43,187 nucleotides of DNA from an uncultured Bacteroidales bacterium (GTDB lineage: Bacteria > Bacteroidota > Bacteroidia > Bacteroidales > UBA932), in NCBI GenBank assembly GCA_944326325.1, contig CALVDQ010000021.1, positions 1 to 43,187 of the forward strand. Reading direction: 5' to 3'. Below the pieces are notes generated by a model. The model did no database searches. It was not told the origin of the DNA and worked only from the letters and a program-made list of their open reading frames with translations. The translations under genes and the position numbers were made by a program. This document shows, piece after piece, positions 35,333-42,980 of the stretch. The stretch's first letter is position 1; every line of letters starts with the position of its first letter.

Positions 35333-37204
35333 TTATTCTGCATCAGTGGCACTGTCGATAGCCCTGATCTGTTCCTCCAGCTCTTTCAACTCCTTCTTGG
35401 CCTGCTCGATTCTCTCCCTCATCTGCATGATAAGAGGTTCAGAATTCTTGGACATGGCGAAAAAGCCTATGTTATTTTCGTATGTAGTTATATCCTGCTC
35501 CTTCTTGAGGTATTTCTGCACAAGACGCTCCTTCTCGCTCTTCGGCGCCTTGACATAACGGCTCTTGCGTGCCTTTGAGGCAAGGTCCCCGAACTTGCTC
35601 TGAAGGGCATCCTTGTACCTGGCGGCGATATTGTCCTTCTCCTTGAAAGGCACGAAACCTATTTCCTGCCACCGCTGCATGAAACCATTCATGGCCTCTA
35701 TGTCGGTGTCTTCATCGGAAGAGAGCACGTATGCCTCTATCTCCTCTATAAGATGCTGCTTGGCCTTGAGATTGCCGTAGAAGTCATTCTCCGGCTTGAC
35801 GTTCTTGTCCCTCTCGTTGAAGAAGGCGTCGCAGGCTGCACGGAATCTCTTCCAGAGCTGCTCGGACTTCTTGCGCGGCACAGCCCCGATCTCCTTCCAC
35901 TGCTTCTGCAGGTTAATGAGCTGGTTTGCGGTCTTCTTCCAGTCAGTACTGTCCTTAAGGGCCTCCGCCGCCTCGCACAAGGCGATTTTCTTCTCTAGAT
36001 TGGCATTGATGTTCTCCTTGTATCCGGCATAGAACTCACGTTTCTTCCCGAAGAACTTGTCGCAGGCGGCGCGGAAGCGGTCGTAGATCTTCTGGTTCTC
36101 CTTCTTGGATGCGAAACCAATGGTCTTCCACTGCTTCTGGATATCCTCTATCTCCTTTGACAGGGTGTTCCACTCAGGGGCCGGGATATTCTCCCGAGAG
36201 GCGATTTCCTCCACCTGTTCGCATAACCTGGTCTTGGCAGCAAGGTTTTCGGCATGCTGCTCCTTCAGACCTTCGAAATAAGCCTGGTATTTCTTGTTGA
36301 TCACGGCTGTGGCAGCCTTGAAACGGTCCCATATCTGCTCCCTGAACTCCTTGGCGACAGGGCCGAACTCCTTCCACTGTTCATGCAGCTTCTGCAGCTC
36401 CCTGAAAGACTCCACCACATTCTCGCTCTCTGCCAGTTTCTCGGCCTGTTCACAGAAGCCGGTCTTCACCTCGAGGTTCTTCTTGAAGTCGAGGTCCCGC
36501 AGTTCACGGTTTATCTTCACCATATCGTAGAACTGCTCCACATACAACTGGTATGTATCGTTCAGATTCCTGAAGCTCTGGACGGGTACGGGTCCGATGG
36601 CGCGCCACCTGTTCTGTATCTCACGGAATTCCGGGAAGGTCCTGTTCACATCCTCCTGTTTCTCTATGAGGGCCTTGAGATCCCTAATCACCGCTTCCTT
36701 CTGCTCAAGATTGTGCTCCCTCTCCTTCTCCTGCTGACGGTTATACTCGGCCCGCTCTTTCCTGTAGGCATTGTACAGGGCCTTGAATCCTCTCTCTATT
36801 TCTGCGAAAGGATTCTCCGACACCGTCCCGTTGTCAGGTTCTTCATGTCCGGTCTCCTGCACGGTGGCTGCCGCTGCGTCTTCACCTGTCTCTCCGGCCA
36901 ATGTTTCCGTCCCTGCCGCCCCGTCTCCGGGCTCAGCCGCATCCGCCTCGTCCTGAGGCTCAGCGATTCCGGGCTCTTCTATGCCGGCGGCCGCCTTCTC
37001 TTTAGCAAGGTTCTTGTAGAAAGCGGACTTTATGGCCTCGGCCTCCTTGTTCATCTTCATCCTTTCAGGATTCCTGGCAAGGTCCATGAACATATCGGCA
37101 AGTTCGGCCAGACTCTTCTCGGAGTAGTTTATTTGAGTATTTTCATCGTTCTCAGGTACTTCCGTCGCAACATCCAATACTTCCGGATTCTTTTCTTCAC
37201 TCAT
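35333..37204 (-). CDS. DUF349 repeat protein
   Basis: A 623-residue cytoplasmic, highly charged helical protein with five DUF349 repeats, each with a tryptophan motif (NRWRAIGPVP, EQWKEFGPVA, KQWKTIGFAS, KQWKEIGAVP, QRWQEIGFVP) followed by a W/YDRF.AA.DKFF-like helix. The first 130 residues are acidic and low-complexity. A C-terminal coiled coil (QMRERIEQAKKELKELEEQI) ends it. DUF349 proteins are near-universal in Bacteroidota; function is not established. It is the first gene of the yidC operon and diverges from trmD with overlapping promoters. Confidence 0.9.
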   Translation of the reverse strand: MSEEKNPEVLDVATEVPENDENTQINYSEKSLAELADMFMDLARNPERMKMNKEAEAIKSAFYKNLAKEKAAAGIEEPGIAEPQDEADAAEPGDGAAGTETLAGETGEDAAAATVQETGHEEPDNGTVSENPFAEIERGFKALYNAYRKERAEYNRQQEKEREHNLEQKEAVIRDLKALIEKQEDVNRTFPEFREIQNRWRAIGPVPVQSFRNLNDTYQLYVEQFYDMVKINRELRDLDFKKNLEVKTGFCEQAEKLAESENVVESFRELQKLHEQWKEFGPVAKEFREQIWDRFKAATAVINKKYQAYFEGLKEQHAENLAAKTRLCEQVEEIASRENIPAPEWNTLSKEIEDIQKQWKTIGFASKKENQKIYDRFRAACDKFFGKKREFYAGYKENINANLEKKIALCEAAEALKDSTDWKKTANQLINLQKQWKEIGAVPRKKSEQLWKRFRAACDAFFNERDKNVKPENDFYGNLKAKQHLIEEIEAYVLSSDEDTDIEAMNGFMQRWQEIGFVPFKEKDNIAARYKDALQSKFGDLASKARKSRYVKAPKSEKERLVQKYLKKEQDITTYENNIGFFAMSKNSEPLIMQMRERIEQAKKELKELEEQIRAIDSATDAE

Positions 37205-37233
37205 GGTATAAAAGGAGTTTAATTTTCAAACTG

Positions 37234-37264
37234 CAAATATATCAAATTTTATTTGTTAATTTTG
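37234..37264. promoter_or_regulatory. Back-to-back promoters of trmD (+) and the DUF349 operon (-)
   Basis: The plus strand reads TAATTTTG (37257-37264), the trmD -7 box, and the minus strand reads TATATTTG (37241-37234), the DUF349 -7 box. Both match exactly. The position where each -33 should be is close to or inside the other promoter. Confidence 0.5.
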
Positions 37265-37337
37265 CAAAAGTTGAAAACTGTTTTACTCCAAAATGTCGTG
37301 CAGGTCCTGCAGGACAGTCAATGAATACACGGATTAT

Positions 37338-38015
37338 ATGAGAATAGACATTATAACGGTAATACCGGAACTGCTTGAAAGCCCTCTCGGGCACTCGATT
37401 GTCGGACGGGCGATAAAAAAAGGAATAGTGGAGATCCACGTGCACAATCTTCGAAAATACGGAAAAGGCCCGCGTCTGCAGGTAGATGACTACAGCTACG
37501 GAGGCGATGCCGGAATGGTGCTCATGGTAGAGCCTGTCTACAGGATGATAGAGGAGCTTAAAGGCGAGCGTGACTATGATGAAATCATCTATATGTCGCC
37601 GGACGGGGAGCGTTTCGACCAGAACATGGCGAACGAGCTCTCCCTGAAGGAAAACATCATGATACTCTGCGGACATTATAAAGGAGTCGACCACAGGATT
37701 CGGGAACACCTCGTGACGCGCGAGATCACTGTTGGCGACTATGTCCTCAGCGGAGGGGAGCTTCCGGCCGCCATTATTTCGGACGCCATAGTAAGACTGC
37801 TTCCCGGAGCCATCACCGACGAGACATCGGCTCTCAGCGACTGCTACCAGGACGGGATGCTGTCAGCCCCTATCTACACCAGACCTGCAGAATTCAACGG
37901 CTGGAAAGTCCCTGACGTGCTGCTCAGCGGAAATCCGAAACTCATAAGGGAATGGCAGGACGAGCAGGCCATCGCAAGGACGCGGCAGCTCAGGCCAGGA
38001 CTGCTGGAAGACTGA
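37338..38015 (+). CDS. trmD: tRNA (guanine-N1)-methyltransferase TrmD
   Basis: Methylates G37 of tRNAs next to the anticodon, preventing frameshifts. The 225-residue SPOUT enzyme begins [17 protein letters not shown]. It shows the conserved [17 protein letters not shown], the knot motifs [15 protein letters not shown] and [15 protein letters not shown], and the catalytic-region aspartate in ITDETS. The ATG at 37338 is selected because conservation begins there; an in-frame ATG at 37293 lies upstream. A tiny frame (ATG at 37321) ends on the trmD start. No ribosomal genes adjoin, unlike the rpsP-rimM-trmD-rplS arrangement elsewhere. Confidence 0.97.
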   Translation: MRIDIITVIPELLESPLGHSIVGRAIKKGIVEIHVHNLRKYGKGPRLQVDDYSYGGDAGMVLMVEPVYRMIEELKGERDYDEIIYMSPDGERFDQNMANELSLKENIMILCGHYKGVDHRIREHLVTREITVGDYVLSGGELPAAIISDAIVRLLPGAITDETSALSDCYQDGMLSAPIYTRPAEFNGWKVPDVLLSGNPKLIREWQDEQAIARTRQLRPGLLED

Positions 38016-38039
38016 CAGGTCCGCCCCGTACCGCGACAT

Positions 38040-38056
38040 GTCTCCCTGAAGGAGAC
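38040..38056 (+). terminator. Possible trmD terminator hairpin
   Basis: GTCTCC pairs with GGAGAC around CTGAA, 25 bases after the trmD stop. The following CCTTTTCC gives only a weak tail. Bases 38016-38155 show no gene. Confidence 0.4.
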
Positions 38057-38155
38057 CGCCAATCCTTTTCCGGGTGCGGTCCCTGCGGGACTTGTTAGGG
38101 CTTTTGGCTCGACCCTCGTCATCAATAAAATAATGTTCCGATTTTAGAAAAATTA

Positions 38156-38186
38156 TTTGCAAAACTGAAAATTATCCTTACATTTG
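38156..38186 (+). promoter_or_regulatory. Full consensus promoter of an unassigned short transcript
   Basis: TTTG (38156-38159), exactly 19 bases, then TACATTTG (38179-38186). It faces into a 180-base gene-free stretch closed by a strong terminator. Confidence 0.78.
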
Positions 38187-38207
38187 TGTATTGTTCATAA
38201 GGATTCA

Positions 38208-38264
38208 ATGACTTTTTCATTAAAATCTTTAAACATTTTAAGGCATGAGCCTTTAAATTTATAA
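38208..38264 (+). CDS. Possible 18-residue leucine-rich leader peptide
   Basis: ATG-to-TAA frame of 18 codons, peptide MTFSLKSLNILRHEPLNL, with AAGGA four bases before the ATG, which is a better ribosome site than most genes here have. All five leucines use TTA, a codon scarce in the neighbouring genes. A hairpin (AAGGC/GCCTT) lies within its last third. The AT-rich setting makes TTA more likely by chance, so translation is unproven. Confidence 0.35.
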   Translation: MTFSLKSLNILRHEPLNL

Positions 38265-38331
38265 GCTGTAAAAATACTAACCACTGATTACAGCCTTGTA
38301 CAGGCTTGGAAAATTACACTATTGACTAACC

Positions 38332-38368
38332 AAAAAAGTAAGCCTGCAGTGATGCAGGCTTATTTTTT
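38332..38368. terminator. Bidirectional terminator overlapping the glutaminyl cyclase stop codon
   Basis: TAAGCCTGCA (38339-38348) pairs with TGCAGGCTTA (38353-38362) around GTGA, flanked by six A and six T. The stop codon of the minus-strand gene (38362-38360) lies in the stem. Confidence 0.88.
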
Positions 38369-39127
38369 CTCGACCAGACGTATTTCAAAAAGCAGAGGCC
38401 AGTTTTTCCCGGTAAGATATATCTTTCCGGAAGTGTCGTCGTATGCTATTCCGTTCAGCACATCCGTATCCGCAGTCCTCAGGTCCGGGTCCAGAAGCCC
38501 GGAACAGTCAATGACGGATTCCACGATACCGGTAGCCGGATCTATGACCACGACCATATTGGTCGTATAGACATTGGCCCATATTTTCCCGTCGATATAT
38601 TCCAGTTCGTTAAGGTAGTTCAGCGCCTTGCCGTGAAGCTTCACGTTCAGGGTCCTTGTCACCTTCATGTCCGGAGACAGATAATACAGCCGCGAGGAAC
38701 CGTCGCTCGCTATCAGCGATTTCCCGTCCGTTGTCAGCCCCCATCCCTGACGCGGATAGGAAAGTGTAGACCTGTAGGTCAGGGAGGCGAAGTCGTAGAC
38801 AAAGGCCACCCGGCTCGTCCATGTCAGGATATAGAGGTTGTTCCCGAGTACCGTAGAGCCCTCCACGAAATATTTCTCGTCGAAATCAAGACGACGTTGC
38901 GCCTTTCCCGTCTCCAGATCGACCTTGCGGAAAGTCGAGTTCCCGTTCTGGCCCGTACTCTCATACATCTGCCCGTTCTCAAAGAACAGTCCCTGGGTAT
39001 AGGATGTCACATCGTGGGGATACTGTTTCACAGCCTCGGCACGGTACTGCCTGACCTGCGCCACTGCAGCCGTACAGGCCAGCAGCAGCAGTATCGCCAC
39101 AAAAAGTATGTATGCAGGCCTGGACAT
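38360..39127 (-). CDS. Glutaminyl-peptide cyclotransferase, exported
   Basis: Converts N-terminal glutamine of exported proteins to pyroglutamate; in Bacteroidota this protects proteins whose mature N-terminus is Gln after signal peptidase cleavage. The 255-residue protein has a signal segment ending LLACTAAVAQ (either a lipobox cysteine or SPase I cleavage at AVA-Q). A five-bladed propeller of the plant/bacterial QC type follows: YTQGLFFENGQMYESTGQNGNSTFRKVD, WGLTTDGKSLIASDGSSRLYYLSP, LNELEYIDGKIWANVY, VLNGIAYDDTSGKIYLTGKNWPLLFEI. It lies two bases after pyrG, so is probably co-transcribed. Confidence 0.93.
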   Translation of the reverse strand: MSRPAYILFVAILLLLACTAAVAQVRQYRAEAVKQYPHDVTSYTQGLFFENGQMYESTGQNGNSTFRKVDLETGKAQRRLDFDEKYFVEGSTVLGNNLYILTWTSRVAFVYDFASLTYRSTLSYPRQGWGLTTDGKSLIASDGSSRLYYLSPDMKVTRTLNVKLHGKALNYLNELEYIDGKIWANVYTTNMVVVIDPATGIVESVIDCSGLLDPDLRTADTDVLNGIAYDDTSGKIYLTGKNWPLLFEIRLVEKK

Positions 39128-39129
39128 CT

Positions 39130-40776
39130 CTATGCCTCCGGAGACACCTCTTCAGAAGCCGACCTGTGCGCATCACGGTACTCCATGGCGGCTTTTACAA
39201 ATGCGACGAAAATCGGTTGCGGATGTTCCGGCGTACTTTTCAGTTCAGGATGGAACTGCACCCCGATGAAAAACGGATGCTCAGGTATCTCCACAATCTC
39301 CACAAGTCCGGTTTCCGGATTCTTGCCAGTCGCCTTCATCCCGGCAGACTCGACCATGTCAAGGTAGTCATTGTTGAACTCATACCTGTGCCTGTGCCTC
39401 TCGGAAATGAGCTCCTTCCCGTATATCCTGTATGCAAGGGAATCCTTGTCAAGCTTGCAGTCGTAGGCGCCGAGCCTCATCGTCCCGCCCTTTATGGTGG
39501 TGCTCTTCTGGTCTTCCATGAGGTCAATGACCGGATATTTCGTAGCCGGGTTCACTTCGGTGGACACGGCTTCCTTCAGCCCTATCACATCGCGGACAAA
39601 TTCGACTACGCACATCTGCATCCCGAGACATATCCCGAAGAACGGGACATTGTGCTCGCGGGCATATTTCACAGCCAGGATCTTGCCTTCAAGTCCCCTC
39701 TCCCCGAAACCTGGCGCCACAAGTATGCCGTCCATCCGGGCAAGCTTCTCATCCACATTCGACGGATCTATGAACTCGCTGTGGATACTGTGGACCCTCA
39801 CCTTGCACTCATTGGCGGCACCCGCATGTACGAATGACTCCAGTATGGACTTGTAGGCATCCTGCAACTCCACATATTTTCCGACAAGGGCGATGTCCAC
39901 CTCAGACTTCGGATGGAAGAGCTTCTCGAGGAACTGTTTCCACTTGCCGAGATCCGGTTCCGGCAACCCCTTGAGGCCGAAGTGGTCGAGCACCAGCTGG
40001 TCAAGCTTTTCGGCCTGCATGTTAAGAGGTACGGAATATATGGACGGGGCGTCGATCGACTCTATTACATGGCCGGGCTTCACGTTGCAGAACAGAGCCA
40101 CCTTTTTCCTGAGTTCGGGAGTAAGCTTATGCTCTGTGCGGCAGACGATGATGTCAGGCTGCACCCCGCTCTGCTGCAGCATCTGCACCGAATGCTGGGT
40201 AGGTTTGGTCTTCAGTTCCTTGGCAGCGCTCAGGTACGGGACCAAAGTCAGATGTATGGTCACGCAGTCCTCTTCCGGAAGCTCCCACTGGAGCTGGCGG
40301 ACAGCCTCCACGAAAGGCTGGGACTCCATATCGCCCACGGTACCGCCGATCTCCGTGATGATGATGTCATATTTTCCGGTCTTGCCGAGCAGCAGCATCC
40401 TCCGCTTGATCTCGTCAGTAATATGCGGGACTATCTGTACCGTCTTTCCCAAATATGCGCCTTCCCTTTCCTTGTTGATCACGGTGTTGTAGATCTTCCC
40501 GGTCGTCACGTTGTTTGCCTTGGAAGTGTGGACCCCCAGGAAACGTTCGTAGTGCCCGAGGTCGAGGTCTGTCTCGGCCCCGTCGTCAGTAACATAGCAC
40601 TCTCCGTGCTCATACGGATTCAGGGTACCCGGGTCAACGTTTATATAAGGGTCGAATTTCTGTATCGTCACCCTCAGCCCCCTTGCCTGGAGCAGTTTTG
40701 CCAGCGATGCCGAAATGATACCTTTACCCAGGGACGAAGCGACTCCACCTGAAACGAATACATATTTAGGATTCAT
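39130..40776 (-). CDS. pyrG: CTP synthase
   Basis: Makes CTP from UTP, ATP and glutamine. The 548-residue protein begins KYVFVSGGVASSLGKGI (synthase P-loop), continues with TIQKFDPYINVDPGTLNPYEHGE and EIGGTVGDMES, and has a C-terminal class I amidotransferase. The nucleophile is in FFGICLGMQ, with FHPELKSTP for the His/Glu pair. Length fits. It is the first gene of an operon with glutaminyl cyclase and diverges from the steroid reductase-like gene. Confidence 0.98.
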   Translation of the reverse strand: MNPKYVFVSGGVASSLGKGIISASLAKLLQARGLRVTIQKFDPYINVDPGTLNPYEHGECYVTDDGAETDLDLGHYERFLGVHTSKANNVTTGKIYNTVINKEREGAYLGKTVQIVPHITDEIKRRMLLLGKTGKYDIIITEIGGTVGDMESQPFVEAVRQLQWELPEEDCVTIHLTLVPYLSAAKELKTKPTQHSVQMLQQSGVQPDIIVCRTEHKLTPELRKKVALFCNVKPGHVIESIDAPSIYSVPLNMQAEKLDQLVLDHFGLKGLPEPDLGKWKQFLEKLFHPKSEVDIALVGKYVELQDAYKSILESFVHAGAANECKVRVHSIHSEFIDPSNVDEKLARMDGILVAPGFGERGLEGKILAVKYAREHNVPFFGICLGMQMCVVEFVRDVIGLKEAVSTEVNPATKYPVIDLMEDQKSTTIKGGTMRLGAYDCKLDKDSLAYRIYGKELISERHRHRYEFNNDYLDMVESAGMKATGKNPETGLVEIVEIPEHPFFIGVQFHPELKSTPEHPQPIFVAFVKAAMEYRDAHRSASEEVSPEA

Positions 40777-40804
40777 AAAATGTGTTTTAGACGTTACAGG
40801 GGTG

Positions 40805-40812
40805 CAAAATTA
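40805..40812 (-). promoter_or_regulatory. -7 box of pyrG
   Basis: The minus strand reads TAATTTTG, an exact match, about 30 bases before the ATG. A T-run (minus strand) lies near -33. Confidence 0.5.
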
Positions 40813-40819
40813 ATCAAAA

Positions 40820-40850
40820 TTTCCTATTTGAAAAAATGTTTCTAACTTTG
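40820..40850 (+). promoter_or_regulatory. Promoter of the steroid reductase-like gene
   Basis: TTTC (40820-40823), 19 bases, then TAACTTTG (40843-40850); one mismatch at -33 and an exact -7. The start codon is 26 bases on. Confidence 0.55.
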
Positions 40851-40876
40851 AAGGCTGATTCTAATTAATAACAGAG

Positions 40877-41656
40877 ATGCAGACCTATTATATACTTATG
40901 GCGGGTATGTTTGTCCTGGCAATCGTCGTGTTCATAGCCCTTTTCTTCCTCAAGGCGGGGTATGGCTATCTTTCCACGTCGAACTGGGGCCCGAAAATAA
41001 ACAACAAGATTGCCTGGGTCATAATGGAGTCTCCGGCATTCGTCTTCCTTCTGCTGTATGTCATTGACTATCTGCATTCGGGGACAGATACCGGAAACGA
41101 CAGGACCGTACTGCTCATAATGGCGGGCTTCTTTCTGGCCCATTATTTCCAGAGGGCTTTCATATTTCCTCTGCTCATGAGGGGGAAAGGGGAAATGCCG
41201 ATTGTCATAATGGCTATGGGTATGGTTTTCAACGGACTGAATTCATACTTCATAGGCGGATGGCTGTTCGAATACGCCCCTGCCGGAAAATACACCGCAG
41301 AATGGCTCGCATCCCCTCAGTTCATCATCGGTGGCCTCATATTCCTGACCGGCATGCTGATAAACCTGGATTCGGACCATGTCATAAGGCATCTCCGCAA
41401 ACCTGGAGACACCAGGCACTACATACCTAAGAAAGGGCTGTACAAATACGTGACATCAGCCAATTACTTCGGAGAGCTGACGGAATGGGTAGGCTATGCC
41501 ATACTCACATGGTCCCCTGCCGGCCTGCTGTTTGCGGTATGGACTTTCGCGAACCTTGCCCCGAGATCAAAGTCCCTGACAGAAAAATACGAGCAGGAGT
41601 TCGGGGACGAGTACAGAGAGCTGAAGAAAAAGAACCTGATACCTTTTATATGGTAA
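40877..41656 (+). CDS. 3-oxo-5-alpha-steroid 4-dehydrogenase family membrane reductase
   Basis: A 259-residue polytopic membrane protein with six or seven hydrophobic segments, of the steroid 5-alpha-reductase family. Family-typical blocks are the N-terminal YGYLSTSNWGPKINNKIAWVIMESP, FLAHYFQRAFIFPLLMRG, and a C-terminal NADPH-binding half with SDHVIRHLRKPGDTRHYIPKKGLYKYVTSANYFGELTEWVGYAI. The C-terminal signature YEQEFGDEYRELKKKNLIPFIW is intact. The family reduces a C=C next to a ketone, in bacteria possibly of bile acids or steroids, or other lipids. The next gene, 60 bases on, is an Old Yellow Enzyme homologue, which strengthens an enone-reduction theme (inference). Confidence 0.9.
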   Translation: MQTYYILMAGMFVLAIVVFIALFFLKAGYGYLSTSNWGPKINNKIAWVIMESPAFVFLLLYVIDYLHSGTDTGNDRTVLLIMAGFFLAHYFQRAFIFPLLMRGKGEMPIVIMAMGMVFNGLNSYFIGGWLFEYAPAGKYTAEWLASPQFIIGGLIFLTGMLINLDSDHVIRHLRKPGDTRHYIPKKGLYKYVTSANYFGELTEWVGYAILTWSPAGLLFAVWTFANLAPRSKSLTEKYEQEFGDEYRELKKKNLIPFIW

Positions 41657-41716
41657 TGACCGGAAAAGACCAGTACAGAAATCAGATTATTTCGTCATAC
41701 TGACATCAGGATTATT

Positions 41717-42973
41717 ATGAGCAATTTATTTACGCCGATAAAGATAGGGCCTCTGGAACTCCGCAACAGGACCATAAGGTCGGCCGCATTCGAGGGGATG
41801 TGCGAAAACAATTCCCCGTCACAGTCATTGTTCGACTACCACACGGCCGTAGCCAGGGGCGGCATCGGAATGACAACAATAGCATACGCTGCAGTATGCC
41901 GGAGCGGTCTGTCTTTCGAAAGACAGCTCTGGATGAGGGAGGAAATCGTGCCTGAACTGAAGAAGCTTACAGACGCCATCCACAAGGAAGGGGCAAAAGC
42001 ATCCATACAGCTCGGACATTGCGGCAATATGTCGCACAGGCGCATCTGCGGATGCCGGCCATACGGGGCAAGCCCAGGATTCAACCTGTACTCCCCTACT
42101 TTCGTACACGGGATGACCCTGGCAGAGATTGACCAGGTCGTAGAAGCTTACGGCAAGGCCGTAGAGCTGAGCATAAAGGCAGGTTTCGATGCAGTGGAGA
42201 TACATGCAGGGCACGGATACCTCATTTCGCAGTTTCTTTCCCCGTACACGAACCACAGGAAAGACGAATACGGTGGCTCCCTGGACAACAGGATGCGGTT
42301 CATGCGGCGCTGCATGAAGGCAGTGACGGATGCAGGGAAAGGCAAGGTAGCCATTTTCGTAAAAATGAATACCCGTGACGGATTCAAGGGCGGAATGGAG
42401 GTTGACGAGTGCATTGAAGTGGCCAAAGAACTGCAGAGATGCGGGGCGGACGCCCTGGTGCTTTCCGGAGGATTCGTAAGCAGGGCGCCGATGTATGTCA
42501 TGAGAGGACAGTTTCCTGTAAAGGCGATAGCCCATTATATGCCTATGAGCCAGTGGTGGCTAAAGTTAGGAGTCCGGCTCGGAGGCAGGATCGTGTCACC
42601 GACAGTGCCTTTCAAAAAACTGTTTTTCATGGAAGATGCCCTGAAATTCAGGAAAGCACTTCCTGATATGCCTTTGGTCTATGTCGGAGGCGTAACTTCA
42701 AGGCAGGATGCCGACAAGGTTATAGATAGCGGATTCCAGATGCTGCAGATGGGGCGTGCGGTCCTGGAGGATACGGATTTCGTGAACAAGATGAAGGCCG
42801 ACGAAGGACACTGCAGCGGATGCGAGCACACCAACTTCTGCATCGGAAGGATGTATTCTCTCGAAATGGCCTGCCACAAGGTCTGCAAGGACATCACCCC
42901 GGCCCTTGAGAGGGATGTACAGAAGACAATACGCCGGAATGACAGGATGGAACGGCGTCTCGGATACAAATAA
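41717..42973 (+). CDS. NADH:flavin oxidoreductase / Old Yellow Enzyme family
   Basis: A 418-residue FMN-dependent ene-reductase of the BaiCD/dienoyl-CoA-reductase branch, but single-domain: the barrel only, without the C-terminal FAD/NAD half. The barrel start is LFTPIKIGPLELRNRTIRSA. VEIHAGHGYLISQFLSPYTNHRKDEYGGSLDNRMRF (FMN and active site) and YVGGVTSRQDADKVIDSGFQMLQMGRA (phosphate site) follow. The end carries a cysteine cluster, Cys366, 369, 375, 386 and 390, in a CX2CX5CX10CX3C pattern. That differs from the usual CX2CX3CX11C iron-sulfur motif, so cluster binding is plausible but not certain. A 5-beta-reductase-like role is one possibility. Confidence 0.9.
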   Translation: MSNLFTPIKIGPLELRNRTIRSAAFEGMCENNSPSQSLFDYHTAVARGGIGMTTIAYAAVCRSGLSFERQLWMREEIVPELKKLTDAIHKEGAKASIQLGHCGNMSHRRICGCRPYGASPGFNLYSPTFVHGMTLAEIDQVVEAYGKAVELSIKAGFDAVEIHAGHGYLISQFLSPYTNHRKDEYGGSLDNRMRFMRRCMKAVTDAGKGKVAIFVKMNTRDGFKGGMEVDECIEVAKELQRCGADALVLSGGFVSRAPMYVMRGQFPVKAIAHYMPMSQWWLKLGVRLGGRIVSPTVPFKKLFFMEDALKFRKALPDMPLVYVGGVTSRQDADKVIDSGFQMLQMGRAVLEDTDFVNKMKADEGHCSGCEHTNFCIGRMYSLEMACHKVCKDITPALERDVQKTIRRNDRMERRLGYK

Positions 42974-42980
42974 CATAAAA

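Larger units (their letters stand above)
38193..38368 (+). ncRNA. Probable short transcript with attenuator-like folding
   Basis: Promoter at 38156-38186 and terminator at 38332-38368 define about 175 nt. It has a short open frame (38208-38264) and then mutually exclusive stems. GCTGTAA (38265-38271) pairs with TTACAGC (38288-38294). AGCCT (38292-38296) pairs with AGGCT (38302-38306). CAGGCTT (38301-38307) can pair with AAGCCTG (38340-38346), the 5' arm of the terminator. This is the layout of a peptide-dependent attenuator, but read-through would only run antisense into the glutaminyl cyclase gene. It could also be an ordinary sRNA or small-protein mRNA. Confidence 0.6.

Noticed and set aside
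37321..37341. Six-codon frame (MNTRII) overlapping the trmD start
   Set aside because: Too short to support; no ribosome site or repeated codons suggest a regulatory role.
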